DNA of 64,000 nucleotides from Bolinopsis microptera (taxonomy: Eukaryota > Ctenophora > Tentaculata > Lobata > Bolinopsidae), in the NCBI RefSeq assembly GCF_026151205.1, contig NC_087082.1, positions 3,004,001 through 3,068,000 of the forward strand, written 5' to 3'. The notes beneath the pieces were generated by a model. It was not told the DNA's origin. It saw only the letters and a list, made by a program, of their open reading frames with translations, and made no database searches. Shown here piece after piece: positions 23,585 to 36,053 of the stretch (position 1 is the first letter of the stretch; each line of letters starts with the position of its first letter). The position numbers and the translations under genes are program-made.

Positions 23585-24785
23585 TAGCAGCGCAATACAA
23601 AACAATTCGGCGCAGTCAATAATTGTAATTTTTAATTGTAACATAAGGTTTCTCACGCCGTCAATAGTAAGATAATATCGGCGGATAATAGTTACTCCCG
23701 AACAAAAAAACAAGAAGTTTGCCGGCACACTTGAAGATGGGAACAATGGAAACAATATAGAATAATCGCTTTATACTTACCGTCAACTTGCGCCGGGTTA
23801 TGTTAACAATTTGTGTCGACCGACGTAATTAGCAGGCAGATAGAAACATTCCTTTTGCTCATAATTACCGGATATGATGACAAGTTTTCTACGACATAGA
23901 TCGAAACCAATGTATGACAACTTGCTAATATGTGATCAACTCGCTGCTTCTACAGGAAAATGATTCGCAATTATTTCCCGATGTTGCAATTAGAGCGGGG
24001 GTTGAAATACACGTGAATTACGTACTGTTAACTTATAACGTATGCCGTGTTTACATTTTACAACAGCTGATACCCAACCTAGTGTAGACATGAGCGGACA
24101 TGTTGACCAGTACAAGTGGAATCCTGGTAGTTGGTAAATGGTAGTGCCAGTGGAGCAGTTAGGCTAATTTATTTACTTCAGTCTAGAGTTGAGATCAAGC
24201 TTTAGTGATAGTTCCTACATATCATGTAGAATGAAAAATGATTAATGACTGTCCGACTGAAACAGAGGCCAAAAGTAAAATGCAACATTGCACTCATTAT
24301 CCTTGTACAGAGTACCGACCACGTCTCTTGTGACTTATATATGAGGCAAGAGAAACACCATCTTAGGACGCGAGGATAGTTAGGACTTAAAAGTAAAACG
24401 AACTGTGAAATGCTGTAAAGATTACTAGACCGCATTAAATTAATAGGCGACACCAGCGCCTTCAGAATGAACGAGAAACCCCTGGGGATTGTCTGGGATG
24501 AGCCATGAATAAAATATTGCAGTATACTCATATTGAAGATAGTCGCAGTCATGAGTCAATATTGTATTGGTAATTTTAGAGATCACGTACTAATCTACTA
24601 CTACTACTTTCTTTGTCTCATCAGTTCTGAATTCTGATGATTTTCCGTTTATCAAAGCTTTCTTTGGGAACAGAACTTTGAAAACCTCAATCGTGTCTTG
24701 TGCCATCCTCAGTGACTTTGTATGATGGTCATTCAAAAAAATTCAGTCGAAACAGTGAAATTTGGGTCGCGGAAAGCTGAAATTC

Positions 24786-24813
24786 GAATATGTCCTACCG
24801 GCAGGACATATTC
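24786..24813. repeat. 11-bp perfect inverted repeat
   Basis: Arms GAATATGTCCT and AGGACATATTC with a 6-base spacer ACCGGC. Function unknown. Confidence 0.85.
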
Positions 24814-26935
24814 AAAATTTTCATTACATCAAAGTTTTCTCCTTATATACTGCTTCCAGTACCTAGATGGCGACTTGTGTCTCTCCCACTGACCTCACTG
24901 ATTGGTCATGACCGGACAAAATTTCAGTCAAAACTCGAATACTTATTCTAACTAAACGAAAAATACTCGGGTACCTATTCCTAATCGAATACTTGTTCTA
25001 ACCAATCAAACAGCACATCCCGAATACGTGTTATTACGAAGTGCGGCACAGAATATACAACATCATGACCAGCAATTAAAGATTGCAATAGTCTCAAATT
25101 GGAAATGGACTCATTCAACATTGAGTATCCTTTTACAACTGAAAATGTGTCTAACTTTTGTCTTCCTACATGACTACAAATCAGAAGTAACTATACATAC
25201 CATGTGTAATACATAAGTAAGACCTGAGTAACAATCGCACTTAAATATACAATATTTAAAGTTTGGATCGGAAATGATGAACAGCCCAATTTGCGAGAGA
25301 TGGAAAAGGTGAACGGCCCTGGCCGAATCATGAGTAGTAGAAGGAAAATTGCTCAAAGAACTAAGAAACTTCAAGATGCATTTCTAATTCTTGCTTTTAA
25401 TGTAAAGCAAAAGATAGTATAATTGGAGTTTTTGCCATTGTTTTTGCCAGACAGCCAGCTTTCATGCGTATTTTATTCAATGGTTTTGTATCTGAGTTTA
25501 AGTATGTAATCACTAGATCTCTAACAAAGGTTGTGCACCAAAATAACTTGCAAGGATCGGTTAATGGGGTTTATCGGAGTCTTAAAATTGGATACAAATC
25601 CAGTAAATAGTGTACCTGAAAAGCAGAACCGGTAAGGTTGGATGGAATCAGGAATCATTCATGTTTTTAATTTGCGTTATCACACTTTACCGAGGTTATA
25701 GAGCATTGGATCATACTGGAATATGTATTCAAGTACGTTCCATCTTCCGCGGGGATCTTCATTAAACGGTTTATTCTACAGTACGTACCGTTTAGTTAGT
25801 GTCATAACTCATAGGCTAAAGGCTTGTTTACATGTTACGTAAGTCAGCATAAGGATTTGGAAAAGCGTGCAATTTCGACTGCAGAAAGGAGGGGGTTTAA
25901 AACGACAAAAATGGCTTAAGTTATATGTGAATTCCCTAACAAATTTCAGTTTATAGTTTGCCCAAAATCATGTACCAGCCGCATTTTGTTTAAATAATTA
26001 AATCGGTTCCAAATACAACGTCAAAAGCGGACATCCCTGACAGTAGAGTTTAGTAATAGTATCGAATCGATTAATTCCGTCTAATCGTAATAACAAAAGA
26101 GTCGAGAAAAGCAATTTAATTCCAAAGAAAAATCGCGTTTAATAAACTAATTCATGGTTACTGGTTCTAAAAATCAAAAAGCATCACTCAGCAGGCATTA
26201 GTCAGTTTAGTCTTACTTTCCATTGGAACCATGAGTACACGATGCCGAATGATATTTTCGAATTAAAACTTAGACAATATAGAGTAACTCTGTGACTGGT
26301 AGCAGTTAGTCAGCAGTGTGTGCTCAGTTTCTCTTCATTTGAGTACTATCATAATATTATGAGAAGATGGAGATCAAGACGACTAATTTCGTGGTATTGT
26401 CTTATAGTGAACAATTACACTTAGTGAATATTAGATAGAATAGCTGTGCAAGTTAAGCAGTTGGCAGCAACAGAAGCTACAGAAGAGTAATGAGCATCAC
26501 GAACCACGGCATAAGTGTTAACTGTGAAGTAATGGAAAACACGTACACATTTATAAATGCATGGTGTCGACGACCTGGTTCTTGGGTTTACAATTTACAT
26601 GTAACAATATGCCTCACAGAACCTCACTGTAAATCTAAAATGAGTCTTTATGAAGACATGATCATAAGTGGCGCCAAGGGCCAGATATATATTATATGAC
26701 TGAGCATTTAAATATAAGTAATATGATAATATTTTAAACGTAAAAATTTACCCAACTCTCTAGTCGATTGTTGATCGTGCAGTCCAATTATATGAAGTTT
26801 ATAATTACAAGGCTGCCTGGGTATATAATTATACTTATAGCTAGAAAAATTTTTTAAATGCGCGGTTAAATCTGCAGACCAAAATTACACTTGTCAAGTA
26901 TTTATAACTGATGACAGGTTTAATTTGTCTTTTAC

Positions 26936-27046
26936 AAGTGTAAAAGTGGTAACCTTAAAAAAAGAGGTATAAAAGTAAAAAAGTAAAAAAATGGTAACCT
27001 ATAAAAAGTGGTAACCGTAAAAAAGTGGTAACCTATAAAAAAACTA
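26936..27046 (+). repeat. Imperfect A-rich tandem repeat (GTGGTAACC-TAAAAAA)n
   Basis: Repeated AAAAAGTGGTAACC motifs separated by variable A runs; at least four units. Confidence 0.7.
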
Positions 27047-27342
27047 TTCATATGGAATATTTATAGGACTAATAGTGCCACCAATTACTCCAGAACTATG
27101 AAACGTGGTACTTAAAATCACCTACATCAGTTATCAGTCATCAGGGAATCATGAGGACAAACTGTACGGTCCAAGCTGTTAGGCAAAGTCGCGGGGTATA
27201 GGTCTCTAGCTTTGATCCGCTCCCACGAAAGGTTTCTTGTTTAGTGTATAATTATCACTGCAAACGCTCGTAATACTTCCATCACGCGATCGTTCCTTGA
27301 AAAAATGTAAATGTAAGAAACATAGCTGTTAACTATGTCTAT

Positions 27343-28244
27343 ACCTTATCGGACCTTATTTGGACGGACATTACATGAACGGACATAATTATGAACGGAC
27401 ATAAATATGAACGCTCGAAGGCATTCAAAACCATCAAAAATCCGAATTTTTTTCAATTTTTTTGACGTTTTTTAAATTTCAGCAAATGATTTTTAAATCC
27501 ATTTTTTCTACAGTAAGTAAGAAAAGCAGTCATTGAGCAGTAAAAATGTTAAAATATATGTACATGATCAGTGTCTAATATCACATTTCATCTTTATCAA
27601 ATGGGTTTTCGTGCATGAAATAGTCCATGCTTTGTGCTTAAAGCATCAGTGATTTCTAGCTTTATGGAAACCTTTTTTATCAAACTACCCCGGTCCTGCA
27701 TTTCAGTGTTAACTTTTACAAACCATTCGGCGTGATGTGGTTTTATCTTAGACAACTTAAGGTTAACCTTAACATCACGTGGAGCTTTCCTAGCACTGTT
27801 CCATTACCTCCCCTGAGTAATATTAACTATAACAACGTCGGACAATGTCCTTGGAAACACGATTTACCGTAATATCTAGAGGCTGGAACAAGTTTGTCAT
27901 GTTGGCGGGGACTAGTTCATGAACTATATTGTTGAGTGCCATAATTTCGTTGACTTTTTTCCGCCAAGTGACCCTTGAAAACATCATATACTAGTAGAAT
28001 AGTCTGTGCCTCCGGCAGACCAAGGAGAACCTTTCCGTCCTTAACTTACGGCACAATCAAGTTCTCAAAGTTGTGATCATATTCTGGACAAAAAGTTCGA
28101 AATGGAAAAATTTTTGAAAAAATTTCAACGGACTTTAACTTGGACGGACATTAATTGAACGGACTTTATTTGAACGGACATTAAGATGAACGCTAGGGCC
28201 TCCAGCGTTCAAGTAATGTCCGTCCAAATAAGGTCCGATAAGGT
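27343..28244. mobile_element. 902-bp non-autonomous DNA transposon with near-perfect long TIRs
   Basis: Left end ACCTTATCGGACCTTATTTG followed by GACGGACATTACATGAACG; the right end is its reverse complement over about 38 bp with one change. Flanks ATGTCTAT (27335-27342) and ATGTCTCT (28245-28252) form an 8-bp target duplication with one mismatch, suggesting a hAT-like element. Subterminal GAACGGACATTA-type motifs repeat several times at both ends, as transposase-binding repeats do. No transposase ORF. Confidence 0.85.
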
Positions 28245-28252
28245 ATGTCTCT

Positions 28253-30169
28253 TATTGGTCTGATGAGGAACAAGACTATAATTTGGTTGGCTGAAAAATT
28301 ATAAGTTTAATTAAGCAAACAAGTTACAGAGCAATCCACAGTAAAACATAAAATATAGAGGGTGTTCCTTATCTCAGCTATTAGTAATTTTGATCCGGGC
28401 TTGATCATTTCCTGTGATTCCTCACATATACCTCTGTTCCGCTGATATTATCTCTTCCCATCTTGTCAAAGGTCTGGGCTGATGATCACGAGTGTCGGTT
28501 GCCGACGAAGCTTTTCGCTACTGAGCTAAGAAATACAATAGATTACAAAAACAATAAAATATGTCGAGGGTTAAGACTTAAGGGGTCATTCTGCATTCAT
28601 AAATCACATTAATTACGTAATTACTGAGGGGCGTGATCACATCGACGCTTCCTTTGTACTTTGATTGCAATGCGAGCTCGGAAGCGGGGAACCTGCGTTC
28701 TGAGCTGTACGTATGACGTATCCCTAAGAAAGAGTTTTGTTTTCGTCTTTATCACTCACAGTGACACAATTTTTAACGGGTGATACTCGTAAAATATCTG
28801 TTCCATATATTGGAGGACCGCCGAGTCCAACTCGGCGCGCGTCCTGGTAGGTTGTAAACCTACAACACAATTTATAAAACAGTTGGACCTGGTGTCTTAA
28901 ATCCTGGGCAACATTTCACAGTTACAAGCTAAGCCATGTTGTTTAAATTCGGCACATGTTATCAAAGGAAAAAACCAGACAAGTCACGAATTTACACGAT
29001 TACAATTTCTGCTAAATGTTTCTGTGGAACGATCATGCAGGACTTGCAAGCACGAAAAAGAACTGAAGTTAACCAAACCCCTTTAATCATCACAAATGTA
29101 GACCGCTTCCGTATACCACGTGACAGAGGTACAGGCACACTGCAGTTATTAAGCACATGTATTGCACAATGTCGGTGTGGTTACCAAGGATGGCATGGTT
29201 AGTGGTTACTTGGTACTACGTTCCCAATTAGACAATTGTAAATTATTGAGTGGTGTTGTTCAGTTGTTGTCAGCAGAGGGAATCATGTTTAATTTCTGAC
29301 CTTAATTTAGAGGGATTCCCTTTCCACTTCCATGTTCCAGAGCCACATTATGTTGTTCACCGTCGTGATACATATTTGATATTGCTACTCTTAGCTTTAG
29401 ATGAAAACTTCTTCTGTGAGTTGGTCATGTACAAACTAGATATAGCACAATACAAGTCCCAAGTAGATGGTAATGCATGATATGCTTTCAGATCACGGCA
29501 CATGCACACACAACCGCACAACGCGACTCATGATTATATGATATCGCGCGATCGATCGATCCGGCGCGCCGATTTAAATGAACTACATGCGCGAAAACCA
29601 GTTGAGTTTCATTATTTAAATGTCTTTGAATTTGGCGCCTTCCATACCGCACACACGGAGAAGCTTCGACACTGAAGGTGAAAGAGGTCCTGTCCACAAT
29701 TGACAAACGTTCACTTTTCACAGATGAGTAGAAGAAACGACTAATCCCAAAACGAGCATTACCAAACACCAAAAATAATCGGCCTAGCGGTTCCAAGATA
29801 AACATTTCTTTTTCTATTTAATTTTGTTGTTAACAAATTGCACCAACTGTTGTATGTCACAACTACAGACTGATTAATTCTGAATAACAAAAACCCCAAC
29901 TGTGAGACAAATAACTTTTTTATAACTAGACTAGCTCCGCTATCGTTTTCAAAAATCTTGTTTCCAGTCCACTCAAAAGAATCGTTTCCTTATCTCTTCA
30001 TTAGTTCGTATTGGAGGGATCAGTTACTAATCTCAGTAAGTAATATAAGAAGAGAACAAGTTAAAGAACTGCTGAAGTTGGGTCCTGATAGAGCCTAGAG
30101 GTCCGAAAATGTGATGCCATTATCCCGATACTGGCTAGTGTGGTGGCTGATGAGATTTTGGCAAAAGTA
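28253..30169. other. Noncoding stretch
   Basis: Apart from the palindromic module at 28773-28866 no feature is supported. Open frames at 28936-29202 (+) and 29805-29488 (-) lack motifs. A GATCGATCGATCC run occurs near 29550. Confidence 0.35.
28773..28866 (-). repeat. Palindromic GC-rich repeat module, copy 3 (inverted)
   Basis: Reverse complement of the 5281 copy: starts TAACGGGTGATACTCGTAAA and ends GGTAGGTTGTAAACCTAC. The core GTCGACGG is altered to GCGGTCCTCC, while the CGAGT/ACTCG stem and the terminal GTAGGTT/AACCTAC stem remain. Confidence 0.85.
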
Positions 30170-30240
30170 TGCGTCGGCCGGGAATCGAACCCGGGCCTCC
30201 CGCGTGGCAGGCGAGAATTGTACCACTCAACCACCGACGC
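30170..30240 (-). tRNA. tRNA-Gly (GCC anticodon)
   Basis: The - strand gives a 71-nt cloverleaf. The acceptor stem GCGTCGG pairs with CCGACGC, discriminator A at 30170. D-arm GGTTGAGTGGTAC carries the A box; anticodon loop CTGCCAC with anticodon GCC; T-arm CGGGTTCGATTCCCG is an ideal B box. It reads GGC/GGT glycine codons. There is no intron and no encoded CCA, as expected for a nuclear gene. Confidence 0.97.
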
Positions 30241-30658
30241 TTATGACAATTATGGAAAATTGACTTATTTACAAGCGATACTTATTGAACCAATAAAGCA
30301 ATGATATGCAATGAACTTTGTTTACAGGTAACAATATGTAAGTTCAGCTAAAGAAGTTATATAAAGCTGTTTCATTAATTAATGAACATAAAAATCAACA
30401 AAACTTTGATTACATGATGCGACCTGCATAACTATTTTACCAATCGTTACAGAGCTAAGCTTGTTATTCTTATCACAGTAAATCAGTTAACATTTAAATC
30501 TTAAATCGTAAATATAAAAACGGGTCGCTTTCGCTGTCATATTGATGACAGAAAATTTTTCTTAGCTAAAAGTTGAGGGCACTCGGCATGATGCAATTAA
30601 CAGGGTGAATCATAACTAGTAATTTATACTCGTGATACGATTTAAAGTATAAATATCA

Positions 30659-32652
30659 TTAATCGTCGCTAAACATGTCCCGTTTCCACTTCTTGTCATT
30701 GATTCCTGATCTATCTGTGTTCTCTTGACTATCGTTCCGACTAAAGTTCCGATTATTAGACCACATACCGCCGCCGCCACCGCCACCGCCTCCCCCTCGT
30801 GGGCGATTGTCGCTCCTAAAGCCTCGTCCACCACCGCCACCACCTCCGCCCCGGGCTCTACCCCGGCCAAATTCTTTACGAGTGTAGCTGTCGTTATACC
30901 CTCTATTTAGCTGTCTGTCATCGTGCTGAATAGAGTTAGAATTTAGAATTAATTATAAAGTAGAGTGAGATAATTGAGATGTTGGGTAAGGGGGGTTGAC
31001 CCCCCCCCCCCCCCCCCCCCCCCCGGCCCCCCTCCCCGGTAAGGTAACGAGCATGATTAGGTTTATTAAAGGAGTCCAATCGCAACTAATTGAAATTATG
31101 CAAGAAACCCTAACACTGGCCTAATGTGCCACTTCATTTTAACCTCACTATTGGGTCATGTGCTTTAAACAATATGATATAACCAACACAAAGCATAATG
31201 ATAGTTTACTTAAATATCATGAGTATAATCCACATAAATCTCAATTATTGTAAAGTCTTGGCACAACTCCAAGATACTAGCGAATTGTTTTCCTAAACGT
31301 CAGCGATTCCTCGCAGTGGTTACATTCAATAAAATGTAATCTACACAAAGTAAACACAAGTCCACGCAAGGTACTCACATCCCCGAAGCTAGAAGAGTTG
31401 GTGCCCTGGAAGGGGTCCCAGCCGACTCTATCCCGTAAACTCCTCTGTACGGGACTACGCCGGGGTCGCTTATCTGCCTCCCTGATTTCAGGGTTATTGG
31501 TGTTGTTGTGGGTCACTGTTATTGTGGAGCTCATTGACTTGAACCTGCGGGAGATAAAACAGTATTAACCAGTACAGGTTATGTGATGCCCTTTTATAGG
31601 CTGTTTCATTTATAATTGTACTTGGTAAAGGTGTAATGGGGGATATGACGTGTAATCGATAACATTTTTTATCATCATTTGAGTTGGATTATTGAGGGAC
31701 CGGGGAACATATTTCCCTAGAAGTTAATTGAACTAAGGCTTTGATGTTACCGAGTCAAGTTGAACTAGGGATAGAATATTTATTTGAAAGAAGTCTGTAG
31801 TTAGAAAACCTAACTATGTTTTCTAGGCCTACTTATAAATGCAAGCTGGTCGCTGGAGTCCTAAAGCAGTGGTTCAACTACAGTTGATTTGTTGGCAACT
31901 TTTTCTTATACCTTTCAGGGGAGGTGTGTGAGTGTCTTCTCTTTCTATCATCATCGTTCTTAGTTCTGTCCTCTGTTACACTTTTGTTCCTGAACATTGT
32001 ACATAGTTAGTTAACAAAACAATTAAAAGAAATCTCGATTTTACCGTGCTCTTTTACATCCAGTTAATCATCATTATTTCTATAAAAGTTAATGTAGCAC
32101 ATTCAACATACAGTTTGTTAAAACTTACAGGTTAGGATAAGAAACAAGTGTTGTCTCAGTAATATTCTTCTTTCCTAATTCTAACTCCAGAGTTACATCA
32201 TCTCCTTTACTGACAATAGGAAACAGGTTCTTCTTCTTTTGATCTGCTTTTGGGGATTTGGATCTCTCCTTCTTGGATCTCTGTCTGTGTGATCTTTCAG
32301 GGGATTTATGACGTTTAGTATGGGATCTTTCTGGGGATTTGTGTCGTTTTTTAGCTTCAACTTTACTATCCTCCGAATGGGTGCTTTTTTGGGTTGTTAT
32401 TTTGACGGAATCAGATTGTTTCCTTTTGCGCTCTGGTGAGCGACGAGGAGGAGATTTTCTTCTCTTATCCTGAGCAACTTTTTCCTTACTTTTTGATTTC
32501 ACTGTCCGTTTTTCACTTTTCTGATTGGATTTGTTTTGATCTTTTAACTTGTTTCTTCTCTGTCGGGGAGAATCAGATGAGCTGCTGGATGAGTCTGAAC
32601 TGCTGGATGAGGAGTCGTCTGAACTGGAAAGGGATTTCTTTCTTTTAGCCAT
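30659..32652 (-). CDS. SR-rich and RGG-rich nuclear protein, unidentified
   Basis: Four exons (32652-32129, 31989-31912, 31544-31379, 30925-30659) join in phases 2, 2, 0; total 1035 nt, 344 aa, with ATG at 32652 and stop TAA at 30659. The N-terminal third has a long Ser run with Asp, then Lys/Arg blocks with repeated KRHKSPERSH units: an SR-like disordered region open to phosphorylation. The middle has a short ordered-looking segment, SLRDRVGWDPFQGTN. The last exon is an RGG/poly-Gly tract (RARGGGGGGGGRG, then RPRGGGGG), a usual RNA-binding and arginine-methylation region, ending KKWKRDMFSDD. I infer a role in splicing or mRNP assembly from composition alone; no named orthologue recognised. 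The Gly codons make the opposite strand look open. Confidence 0.8.
31000..31032. repeat. Poly(C) tract in an intron of the SR/RGG gene
   Basis: Twenty-five C residues, GG, then CCCCCC, preceded by GGGGGGTTGA, so a G run and a C run face each other. Length is likely polymorphic or assembly-limited. Confidence 0.8.
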
Positions 32653-33113
32653 AACTCTTACCTACCTGATATAACGAGCTGTTAAAATTTCAAGTTAGGC
32701 AGATCATGTAAATTTCATCCTTACTGATTACTCTGACAAACATATCAAGTTATGGAGGATCCGATCCCATTTTCACCTATTCGCCAAATCAGAATGGCCC
32801 TTTACCCTTATTATATAAACCCAAAAACGTGTGTCTGAAATAAATGTCTATCTTGCTAAACCCTCTGTTGTTATGTTATGCATATCTTATTCACAGCCTG
32901 GGGTAGTCTTGACAACAATAATATTCGCAGTGTAAGAAATTGACGTCACTATTTATACATGATATATAAGGTTAAATAATGGCTGCCTAAGTATGAACTT
33001 ATAAAGTCAGTGCAGCCAAACAGCATTATATAATAATTCAAACTAAAATTTACCATAATTAAAAGCTGAAATATAAAATTATAACATGGCCTATCCCTTC
33101 AGATTTAAAACAT

Positions 33114-34975
33114 CTATAATTCAATTTTAATGTCGTTATCTGACGCAAAGTCTTGATTATTATCATTTAGATCTGGAATCTCGTTATTGTTCGGATCCTC
33201 AGTCATGGGTTTTGGAGCTTTAGATTCCTGGAAAGACTTCTTTAAATGTTTATCATGAAATTCTTCGTCAGAAAGCTCATCTTCCAAATTTATCGTATTT
33301 GTCTTTTCTTCTTTCCTCTTTTTATCTTTTTTCAGTGCAGGTTTTACTTTTTCAGCCATATTATCAGCGTCCTTCTTCTTAACAGGAGCTTCTTTTTTTG
33401 CTTTCGGCTTATCTTGACCTGAAAATAAATAATATCAATTTAATGATTTAAAAGACATATTATTATCTCAATCTAAGTTTGTCGCTACCGTAAGAACATC
33501 CCACAAATATTTTAAAAACTAATCAAGCATCGTTTTGGTTGCTGTGTCAGCAGCCTGTTAACTTTAAAACAGGATTCCCCCATTGTTATAGAGGATATTA
33601 CAATAAATACAAGGTCTACGTTCTAAACTAAACACCTTTGCAAAAGCTTGTATCACAGGGATTATGTTATATTACAACAGTGAACAGCTTATCCCATTAA
33701 CATGACATATATCACAACTTACCAGGGAAAGTGGCAGTACCATCACCGTCAGCGTCCCAATGCTGCTGATCTATTGACACACTCTCCACCTCCTTCTGCT
33801 TGAGAAGGACGTTCTTCACTTCAAACGATAGAGAACCGTCCTGCACCATGAATATCGCTCTTTTCGCCGATACCTGTCAGGAATTGCTTCATTAGCATTT
33901 AATATCGATTCATTAAGATAATCTCAATTCATATTTCAAATTCACAAAAATAAAATGAGCTGATAACTTGAAATAAAGCCTTATGTAACAAAACGTTTTG
34001 TTTGATTAGCCTTTAAATAGGTAGCTAATATCCTAATGTCAGTTTTCAGGAGTAGATTAGTAGAATTAGAGATATCTTGTAATAGAATGGAAGATAAGCA
34101 GAAAAATGTAAAACATGAAAAACAAAAATTCTTATAAACTAACAGGGTAATTCTGCACTTGGATGTTCCCATTAAGCAGCAAGCTAGCAAACTTGGTCGT
34201 TATCTTGGCTAGCTCTTTCTCAGATTTGCAATATTCCTCTCTAACGTTAAAGAAAACCATCGTGGGTTTACCTTTCTTGGACTGAGCCAACAACTGCTCT
34301 GGATCAATCTTTCCTGAAATGTCATTAGTAAAGATAATTGCCATTCGACGTTGATGAATTAACATGTCTTTTTGTTTGATTCAAATAAATACAAATGGCT
34401 AATTTTGACAATAAAAGCTTACACAAAACCAGAGTGCGTGTACAAATATTATGCCAATCCTGTGCCGTTTTAAAACTTGGACAGGAAATAAAAATTGAAA
34501 ATGAGATTTAGAACACATTTTACATCATTATGCATTCCATAGACTACAATTCTGTTAGGGATCACAGAAATTAAACATCACCATTCACCATGGAGATTCA
34601 GAATATTTTGAACAGTAACCTACAATTAAAATTTAATGGAATAATCTATTATATGTTTTCGAACATCTCACCAATATCATTAGGGTCAAACTGTATACCA
34701 GGCCGATTTTTTATTTCTTCTTTCCTTTCTCTTTCGTCCTCCTCCAACTCTTCCCTCTCCCACTCTCTAGCTATTCTATCCCAGTCTGAGAAGTTTGTAC
34801 CTTGTTTACACTCCAATGACGGCAAGAGGCATAGTTTTAACTCTTACTAACACATTTCCACACTTACTAAACAATCATACCAATCCTCGATCTTACCTTT
34901 TTGTGTGTATTCAGATTTCTTCTTTCCATCCACAAAAGTTAAAGAAAGTAGCAAAATGAAACATAACATTATCAT
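33114..34975 (-). CDS. MESD: MESD, LRP-receptor chaperone of the ER
   Basis: MESD (Boca in flies) assists folding of beta-propeller/EGF modules of LDL-receptor-related proteins in the ER. Five exons (34975-34897, 34800-34672, 34313-34144, 33873-33723, 33418-33114) join in phases 1, 1, 0, 1; 834 nt, 277 aa. The start MIMLCFILLLSLTFVDG is a signal peptide. Then come an acidic helix (WDRIAREWEREELEEDE), the structured domain with KGKPTMVFFNV and AKRAIFMVQDGSLSFEVKNV, matching the family's ferredoxin-like core, and a Lys/Asp-rich disordered tail. The last residues are NDIKIEL; a C-terminal KIEL resembles KDEL-type ER retrieval signals, where vertebrate MESD ends in a related tetrapeptide. It is somewhat longer than the vertebrate protein (about 230 aa), mostly in the tail. 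Confidence 0.92.
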
Positions 34976-35286
34976 TTCATCAAATCTGTTGGAAGTTTAA
35001 ATTTAAATTATTTGATATAAACGTAAGCCACCTGTTATAATACACAATTTAATCAGTACTGTAAAGGGATTTGGCAACAAGAAACTAAATTTACACAGAA
35101 TTGTTGAAGTAACACAAGCCACCGAATTTGATAACAATGACAATCGTTCTCCTATATGTGTAATTTATGTTCTAAATCGTAAATGGAGATCATTTACAGT
35201 ACATTCCATTGTTATGATCAGGAAAGTGCTCAAGTAATCATTAATAGTCCGTTATCTTTCAAGGCATCGACGGAACAACTGTCCAC

Positions 35287-35440
35287 ACAGGAGGACTATA
35301 GTGCCAAGAAAACTGCTGCTCACTGCTGCTATGGGCGCGCACGCAACAGCAGCAGTGAGCAGCAGTTAGCAGCAGTGAGCAGCAGTTAGCAGCAGTGAGC
35401 AGCAGTGAGCAGCAGTTTCTTTGCACTATAGTCCTCCTGT
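35287..35440. repeat. Foldback repeat with 10-bp AGCAGCAGT(G/T) units
   Basis: The left arm begins ACAGGAGGACTATAGTGC and continues AAGAAAACTGCTGCTCACTG; the right arm is its complement ending CACTATAGTCCTCCTGT. Arms are about 43 bp with few differences. Between them lie tandem 10-mers AGCAGCAGTG and AGCAGCAGTT. A related half-copy occurs at 39002-39054. It looks like a foldback/MITE-type element; flanking GTCCAC and ATCCAG are only a weak target-duplication candidate. Confidence 0.82.
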
Positions 35441-35765
35441 ATCCAGAATGCTGCTAAAAGCAACCATAGATAAAAAGATACTGAAACCAAATTATTACTG
35501 ATTACGATTTAACAAGCTCTTGATCCCCTCCTCTATCTCCCTTGAACAATGCCATTTTATCGATATATTCATAATGCACTAACGTTTACCGGACCTGTCC
35601 TTGCCTCGTTTATCATTGTGGGTAACAGGGCCTCTGTCATGTATGTCATAACATAACATTATAACATTATAAATAATGCCTCTCTGGGCATCTCTAAAAT
35701 AAATTCACAGAAAATGAACACTTTACGTTTGAAACCATATAATAACAAACTTTTTTAAAATTCAA

Positions 35766-36053
35766 CTAAATACCTTTGATATTAACCTTCCTCCTCTTAG
35801 CTACCAATGGATTCTCTTTCATATAACATACATAACTATTCCTATTAAACACAGACACATCTATCCTATCAAAGATGTCATATGACAGTTCCCAGTAGTG
35901 GCCAAGATTATTTGCCTGATATCCATGAAGCCGAAAGGCATCTAATCCACTCGTGAATCCAGTAACCGACTCACTAGCTTTCACAAGTGGTGGTAGACTG
36001 TTCCAATAGCGCAAGACCCTGTGGGCAAAGAAGTCAATCTCATTTGTGGTAAA
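35766..36053 (-). mobile_element. Non-LTR retrotransposon ORF2 C-terminal relic
   Basis: The - strand frame reads FFAHRVLRYWNSLPPLVK followed by ASESVTGFTSGLDAFRLH. The R-x-WNSLP ... S...F...L pattern is the well-known tail of LINE-encoded polymerases. The frame opens abruptly at 36053, next to the 3' end of the RT element, so it is 5'-truncated. Confidence 0.75.

Larger units (their letters stand above)
22855..27334. other. Long noncoding stretch with small inverted repeats
   Basis: No gene supported on either strand. A 116-codon frame (24552 to 24202, - strand) has no recognised motif. The stretch includes the two inverted repeats listed separately and an A-rich imperfect repeat. Confidence 0.4.

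Noticed and set aside
24202-24552. 116-codon open frame on the - strand
   Set aside because: No recognisable motif, no splice partners; hydrophobic bias is expected from AT-rich DNA.
29488-29805. 105-codon open frame on the - strand
   Set aside because: No family resemblance and no gene context; not supported.
30725-30910. Thr/Ala/Pro-rich open frame on the + strand
   Set aside because: Complement of the RGG/poly-Gly exon of the SR/RGG gene.
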